Origin: an uncultured Prevotella sp.
GTDB lineage: Bacteria > Bacteroidota > Bacteroidia > Bacteroidales > Bacteroidaceae
Direction: 5' to 3'
DNA: 11,039 nt
Assembly: GCA_905210845.1 (NCBI GenBank)
Contig: CAJLYG010000095.1
Location: 1-11,039, forward strand
Below, in pieces: positions 7,516 to 11,039 of the stretch. The notes beneath the pieces were generated by a model. It was not told the origin of the DNA. It was given only the letters and a program-made list of their open reading frames with translations, and searched no databases. Within the stretch, counting starts at the first letter, position 1. The number at the start of each line of letters is the position of its first letter. The position numbers and the translations under genes are program-made.

Positions 7516-8340
7516 ATGAAAAGATTTTTCTTAATCGGTTTGGTCAGCATTCTTCTTGCCTCTTGCAGTCCTACTGCATCCAACAAGAGGGTTATCATGG
7601 TTTCGATTGAGCCTTTGCGTTATTTCACGAACCAGATCGCAGGAGACAAGTTTGAGGTCTACACCATGGTACAGCCCGGGAGCAATCCCGAAACCTATGA
7701 ACCTACTGCACAACAGATGATGGCACTTGCCAAGAGTGACCTGTTCATTAAGGTGGGAGGGTTAGGGTTTGAACGTACCTGGATGAAAAAAATCGAATCC
7801 AATGCGCCCCATACCATCATCATCAATTCCTCGGATGGGATCATCCCGATAAGAACGATAAATGGCATTGAAGACCCCCACACCTGGATGAGTTGCGTCA
7901 ACGCTGTCATCATCGCCAGGAATATCTATCAATCACTTGCAGAGATAGACAGCAAAGACAGCCTATACTTTAAGAAGAACTTGGAAGATTTCATCTCGAC
8001 CATTCGGGAAACGAACACCAAGGTAAGGGAGAACATCACGAGAGACAAGCACACATCCTTTCTGATCTACCATCCCGCGCTCTCCTACTATGCCAAGGAA
8101 TATGGCCTGAACCAAATCCCCATCGAAGAGGAAGGCAGGGAACCTGGACCCATCCAGCTCAAGGAAATCATCACGATGGCAAAGAAGAGACAAGTGAGGA
8201 CATTGTTCTTGCAAAAGGAATTCGCTAACCGCAACACGAAGATCATAGCCAAAAGCGTGGGGGCAGAAACTGTCCCGATCAATCCCTTAAGCTATGATTG
8301 GGAGAAGGAAATGGTAGGAATTGCGGAAAAACTTAAGTAG
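7516..8340 (+). CDS. Metal ABC transporter substrate-binding lipoprotein (ZnuA/TroA, cluster 9 type)
   Basis: This is the extracytoplasmic receptor that captures a divalent metal, probably Zn or Mn, for ABC import. It has 274 residues. The signal peptide ends in LLASC, a proper lipobox, with Cys17 the lipidated residue, so it is membrane-anchored in the periplasm. The cluster A-I fold is recognisable by VSIEPLRYF, VQPGSNPETYEPT (52-64), IKVGGLGFE, DPHTW (120-124), IYHPALSYYAKEYGL (184-198) and FLQKEFANRN (231-240). Expected metal ligands map to Glu59, His122, His186 and Glu235. Position 59 is His in the textbook NPHxYEPT motif but Glu here; I believe this swap is common in Bacteroidota homologues, yet it should affect metal choice. 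There is no His-rich loop of the ZnuA kind. It is followed six nt later by its ATPase; no permease gene is found in the window. No Zur-type operator is seen immediately upstream. Confidence 0.9.
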   Translation: MKRFFLIGLVSILLASCSPTASNKRVIMVSIEPLRYFTNQIAGDKFEVYTMVQPGSNPETYEPTAQQMMALAKSDLFIKVGGLGFERTWMKKIESNAPHTIIINSSDGIIPIRTINGIEDPHTWMSCVNAVIIARNIYQSLAEIDSKDSLYFKKNLEDFISTIRETNTKVRENITRDKHTSFLIYHPALSYYAKEYGLNQIPIEEEGREPGPIQLKEIITMAKKRQVRTLFLQKEFANRNTKIIAKSVGAETVPINPLSYDWEKEMVGIAEKLK

Positions 8341-8346
8341 ACCGAC

Positions 8347-8997
8347 ATGCAACCTATCATCACCTTAGAGGATATCTCTGCCCGATATGGAAGCAAGATT
8401 GTTTTGGAGAATATCCATTTGACCATCTATGACCATGATTTCTTAGGCGTAATCGGTCCCAATGGAGGTGGGAAAACGACCTTGATGCACATCATCTTAG
8501 GCCTGATGAAACCCAGTGCAGGGAAAGTCAGGTACTACGAGGATGGCAAAGAAGTGAAGGAACTGTCCATCGGATACCTTCCCCAGTACAATGACATTGA
8601 CCCCCAATTTCCCATCTCCGCCTATGAAGTTGTGCTATCCGGTCTCAACAAGCAGAAAAGACCTTGGCAGCAATTCACCAAGCAGCATTACGAGATGGTA
8701 GAGGAGACCCTATCTCGACTTGGTCTAACGGCGTTAAGGCAACGCCCGATCGGCACATTAAGTGGAGGGCAACTGCAACGCGTCCTATTAGGAAGAGCCA
8801 TCGTGTCAAAGCCACAAGTAGTGATCTTAGATGAACCCAACACATACATCGACACGGCTTTCCAGAAAGAGATGTATGATATCTTAGGAGAGATCAATCA
8901 GGATTGCGCCATCATCATCGTCAGTCATGACACATCCCTCTTAAAGGAAAGGGCGAAGCATCTTGTATGGGTGAATCGCAAGATAGAGCTAAATTAA
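8347..8997 (+). CDS. ABC transporter ATP-binding protein, metal type (ZnuC/TroB)
   Basis: This cytoplasmic ATPase of a metal importer has 216 residues and is complete: Walker A GPNGGGKT (37-44), Q-loop LPQ with Gln80, signature LSGGQ (138-142), Walker B VVILDEP (158-164) and H-loop His194 in VSHD. The GPNGGGKTTL form and the short length without a C-terminal regulatory domain fit the ZnuC/MntB-like group, as does the adjacent binding-protein gene. After Walker B the sequence reads EPNTYID where most relatives have EPTTGLD or EPTNGVD; the Asn is unusual but the D-loop Asp is retained. The start at 8347 follows the lipoprotein stop by six nt. The next gene begins only after an 89-nt spacer and is unrelated, so the membrane permease must be elsewhere or replaced. 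Confidence 0.93.
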   Translation: MQPIITLEDISARYGSKIVLENIHLTIYDHDFLGVIGPNGGGKTTLMHIILGLMKPSAGKVRYYEDGKEVKELSIGYLPQYNDIDPQFPISAYEVVLSGLNKQKRPWQQFTKQHYEMVEETLSRLGLTALRQRPIGTLSGGQLQRVLLGRAIVSKPQVVILDEPNTYIDTAFQKEMYDILGEINQDCAIIIVSHDTSLLKERAKHLVWVNRKIELN

Positions 8998-9016
8998 TAT
9001 ATTTTTCCTTTCACGA

Positions 9017-9048
9017 TTTCCTAAATTCAATAGAAAGCACTATCTTTG
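9017..9048 (+). promoter_or_regulatory. Bacteroidota-type promoter candidate for the DUF2723 gene
   Basis: TATCTTTG at 9041-9048, followed by CA, is a textbook TAnnTTTG -7 element. The -33 position has only TTTC (9017-9020), a weak match to TTTG with 20 nt between them. The start of transcription would be near 9053-9057, just at the perfect 12-bp palindrome TATTTCGAAATA (9055-9066), and the leader would be about 30 nt. This marks the end of the long collinear run. The rest of the 8998-9086 spacer is AT-rich; I see no intrinsic terminator in it. Confidence 0.6.
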
Positions 9049-9086
9049 CACCTATATTTCGAAATAACACTTATTGATTTTAATAA

Positions 9087-11039
9087 ATGAAACAGTACAA
9101 ATTAGTGGACAATGTGCTGGGATGGCTTGCATTTGTCATCGCAGCATTTACCTATTGCTCCACCATTGAGCCGACAGCCAGTTTCTGGGACTGTCCTGAA
9201 TTTATTACAACAGCTTTCAAGCAAGAGATCGGTCATCCACCTGGCGCGCCATTCTTCATGCTTGCCGGCAATCTGTTCACCCACTTTGCGAGCGACAATT
9301 CCCATGTGGCCATGATGATCAACACGATGAGTGCATTGTTAAGTGCCGCCACGATCATGTTCCTGTTCTGGACGATCACCCACCTCACCCGCAAGTTGAT
9401 CTTGAAAGATTGGGATTCTTTGACGACAAGCAAGCTGATTGCCATTGAGGCATCTGGTCTGGTCGGCGCGTTGATCTATACCTGGAGCGACACCTTCTGG
9501 TTCAGTGCCGTTGAAGGTGAAGTTTATGCCTTCTCATCGGCCTTCACAGCTGTCGTGTTCTGGTTGATCCTGAAGTGGGAGGACCATGCGGACGAGCCCC
9601 ATTCCGACCGTTACCTTGTGCTGATCTTTTACATGACCGGACTGTCGATTGGCGTTCACCTGCTGAACTTGCTCTGCATTCCTGCCATCGTGTTGGTATT
9701 TGTCTATCGCAAATTCCCGCAGGTTGAGCTGAAAGGTTCCCTGGTTGCCCTCTTCGTCTCATTCCTTGTCGTTGCCGGGGTGCTATACGGCGTCGTGCCG
9801 GGCATCATCACGGTGGGAGGCTGGTTTGAGCTCTTCTTCGTCAACGTCTTAGGATGCCCGTTCAACACGGGAGAGATCATCTATATCATTCTGCTTGTAT
9901 CATCCGTGATCTGGGCCATATACGAGAGCTATGTTGACAAGAGCCAGAAGAGAGAGAACATCTCCTTCCTCCTTGCCGTAGGCATGTTAGGCATTCCTTT
10001 CTACGGATATGGATGGAGTTGCGTTGCCATCGGCATTGTCATCCTGGCAATCCTGTGGTTCCTGCTCAATTACCAAGTGAAAGTCGACAAGAAATCCCCC
10101 AAGAAGTTGCTTGTCAGTGCCCGTGTCAAGAATACGGTCCTGCTTTGCATGCTCATGCTGATGATCGGATATTCCAGCTATGCGCTGATCGTCATCCGTT
10201 CCTCTGCTAATCCTCCTATGGACCAGAACTCCCCAGAGGATATCTTCACGTTAGGCAGCTACCTAAGCCGTGACCAATATGGAGACCGACCCCTATTCTA
10301 CGGACAGGCATATACGTCCCAGGTCAAGCTGATCCAGGATGGCAATATCTGCAAACCAGACATGTCAGAAGGAGCTCCTATCTACCAGCGGAAGGAGAAG
10401 TCGTCCAAGGACGAGAAGGATTCCTACTTCGTTGTCAGCCATAAGAACAAATACATCTATGCGCAGAATATGATATTCCCGCGTATGTATGACTCATCCC
10501 ATGCCAAAGACTATGAAAGTTGGATGGGAGGCGTAGATGGCTACCAGACGACTTACGACCGTTGCGGGGAGACCGTGCAGGTAAAGGTGCCAACCCAGTG
10601 GGAGAACATTCGCTTCTTCCTCTCCTATCAATGCAATTTCATGTATTGGCGCTACTTCATGTGGAACTTTGCCGGCAGGCAGAATGACCTCCAAGGAAGT
10701 GGGGAATTAGAGAAAGGCAACTGGATCACAGGCATTCCGTTCTTCGACAATGCCCGTTTGGGCGACCAAAGTAAGTTGCCGGATGAGCTGAAGGAGAACA
10801 AGGGGCATAATGTCTTTTATTGCCTTCCCTTGCTGCTTGGACTCATCGGATTATTCTGGCAGGCATTCCGTGGACAGCGTGGGATCCGCCAGTTCTGGGT
10901 GGTATTTTTCCTGTTCTTCATGACGGGGCTCGCGATTGTCATCTATTTGAACCAAACCCCTGTGCAGCCACGTGAGCGAGACTATGCGTATGCAGGATCT
11001 TTCTATGCCTTCGCCATCTGGTGTGGCATTGGCGTTGCG
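9087..11039 (+). CDS. DUF2723 / glycosyltransferase family 117 membrane protein (3' end outside window)
   Basis: The ATG at 9087 opens a frame that stays open to the window edge, giving 651 residues so far; homologues are much longer (about 1000 or more). It is a GT-C-type membrane protein related to eukaryotic TMEM260. After the first membrane helix comes the first periplasmic loop with FWDCPEF (33-39) and GHPPGAP (49-55), the place of the catalytic acidic residues (Asp35, Glu38) in GT-C enzymes. The patch SAVEGEVYAFSS and the segment PRERDYAYAGSF (about 628-639) are strongly conserved family landmarks. Several further helices lie between residues 70 and 340, then a periplasmic region (about 365-560), then more helices. 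TMEM260 is known as a protein O-mannosyltransferase, and Bacteroidales glycosylate many exported proteins on Ser/Thr, so a role in protein or envelope glycosylation is plausible but inferred. It has its own promoter candidate. Confidence 0.9.
   Translation, partial: MKQYKLVDNVLGWLAFVIAAFTYCSTIEPTASFWDCPEFITTAFKQEIGHPPGAPFFMLAGNLFTHFASDNSHVAMMINTMSALLSAATIMFLFWTITHLTRKLILKDWDSLTTSKLIAIEASGLVGALIYTWSDTFWFSAVEGEVYAFSSAFTAVVFWLILKWEDHADEPHSDRYLVLIFYMTGLSIGVHLLNLLCIPAIVLVFVYRKFPQVELKGSLVALFVSFLVVAGVLYGVVPGIITVGGWFELFFVNVLGCPFNTGEIIYIILLVSSVIWAIYESYVDKSQKRENISFLLAVGMLGIPFYGYGWSCVAIGIVILAILWFLLNYQVKVDKKSPKKLLVSARVKNTVLLCMLMLMIGYSSYALIVIRSSANPPMDQNSPEDIFTLGSYLSRDQYGDRPLFYGQAYTSQVKLIQDGNICKPDMSEGAPIYQRKEKSSKDEKDSYFVVSHKNKYIYAQNMIFPRMYDSSHAKDYESWMGGVDGYQTTYDRCGETVQVKVPTQWENIRFFLSYQCNFMYWRYFMWNFAGRQNDLQGSGELEKGNWITGIPFFDNARLGDQSKLPDELKENKGHNVFYCLPLLLGLIGLFWQAFRGQRGIRQFWVVFFLFFMTGLAIVIYLNQTPVQPRERDYAYAGSFYAFAIWCGIGVA

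Overview
The window looks like a chromosomal, housekeeping stretch from a Bacteroidales bacterium (Bacteroides, Parabacteroides, Prevotella or a relative; I cannot name the genus). The evidence is the protein repertoire (a large-activase C-terminus beside an EpsC-like serine acetyltransferase, a DPP4-type S9 peptidase with an exported N-terminus, a DUF2723/GT117 membrane protein), two promoter candidates of the Bacteroidota type TAnnTTTG, sparse Shine-Dalgarno sequences and moderate G+C. Every gene I can support is on the + strand. I see no RNA genes, mobile elements, CRISPR or phage sequence.

Layout. (1) 1-167: last 54 residues of a protein resembling the C-terminus of 2-hydroxyacyl-CoA dehydratase activase-related (DUF2229) proteins. 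(2) 168-261: spacer with a 15-bp-arm inverted repeat wrapped around a good Bacteroidota-type promoter candidate. (3) 262-1164: serine O-acetyltransferase (cysE). (4) 1223-2677: THUMP-domain 23S rRNA guanine-N2 methyltransferase like the RlmL half of RlmKL, with a long charged Arg/Asp/Gly tail. (5) 2667-4829: exported prolyl dipeptidyl peptidase IV, whose start lies inside the end of the methyltransferase gene. (6) 4835-6103: purD. (7) 6143-7084: polytopic membrane protein of unknown function. (8) 7060-7512: YqaA/DedA-type membrane protein overlapping the previous gene. (9) 7516-8340: metal-binding ABC lipoprotein (ZnuA/TroA cluster). (10) 8347-8997: matching ABC ATPase (ZnuC/TroB type). (11) 8998-9086: spacer with a second promoter candidate. 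(12) 9087-end: DUF2723/GT117 protein, cut by the window edge.

Genes 262-8997 have gaps of 58 nt or less or overlap, so they may form one long transcript starting near position 245, with a possible hairpin over the purD stop codon. Functionally they are mixed: cysteine synthesis, rRNA modification, periplasmic peptide breakdown, purine synthesis and metal uptake. The tightest group is the four-gene set 6143-8997, which holds an ABC binding protein and ATPase but no recognisable ABC-3 permease.

I found no convincing new defence or mobile system. The items most worth a second look are the permease-less metal cassette with its two membrane proteins, the inverted repeat on the cysE promoter, and the overlap of the methyltransferase tail with the DPP4 start.
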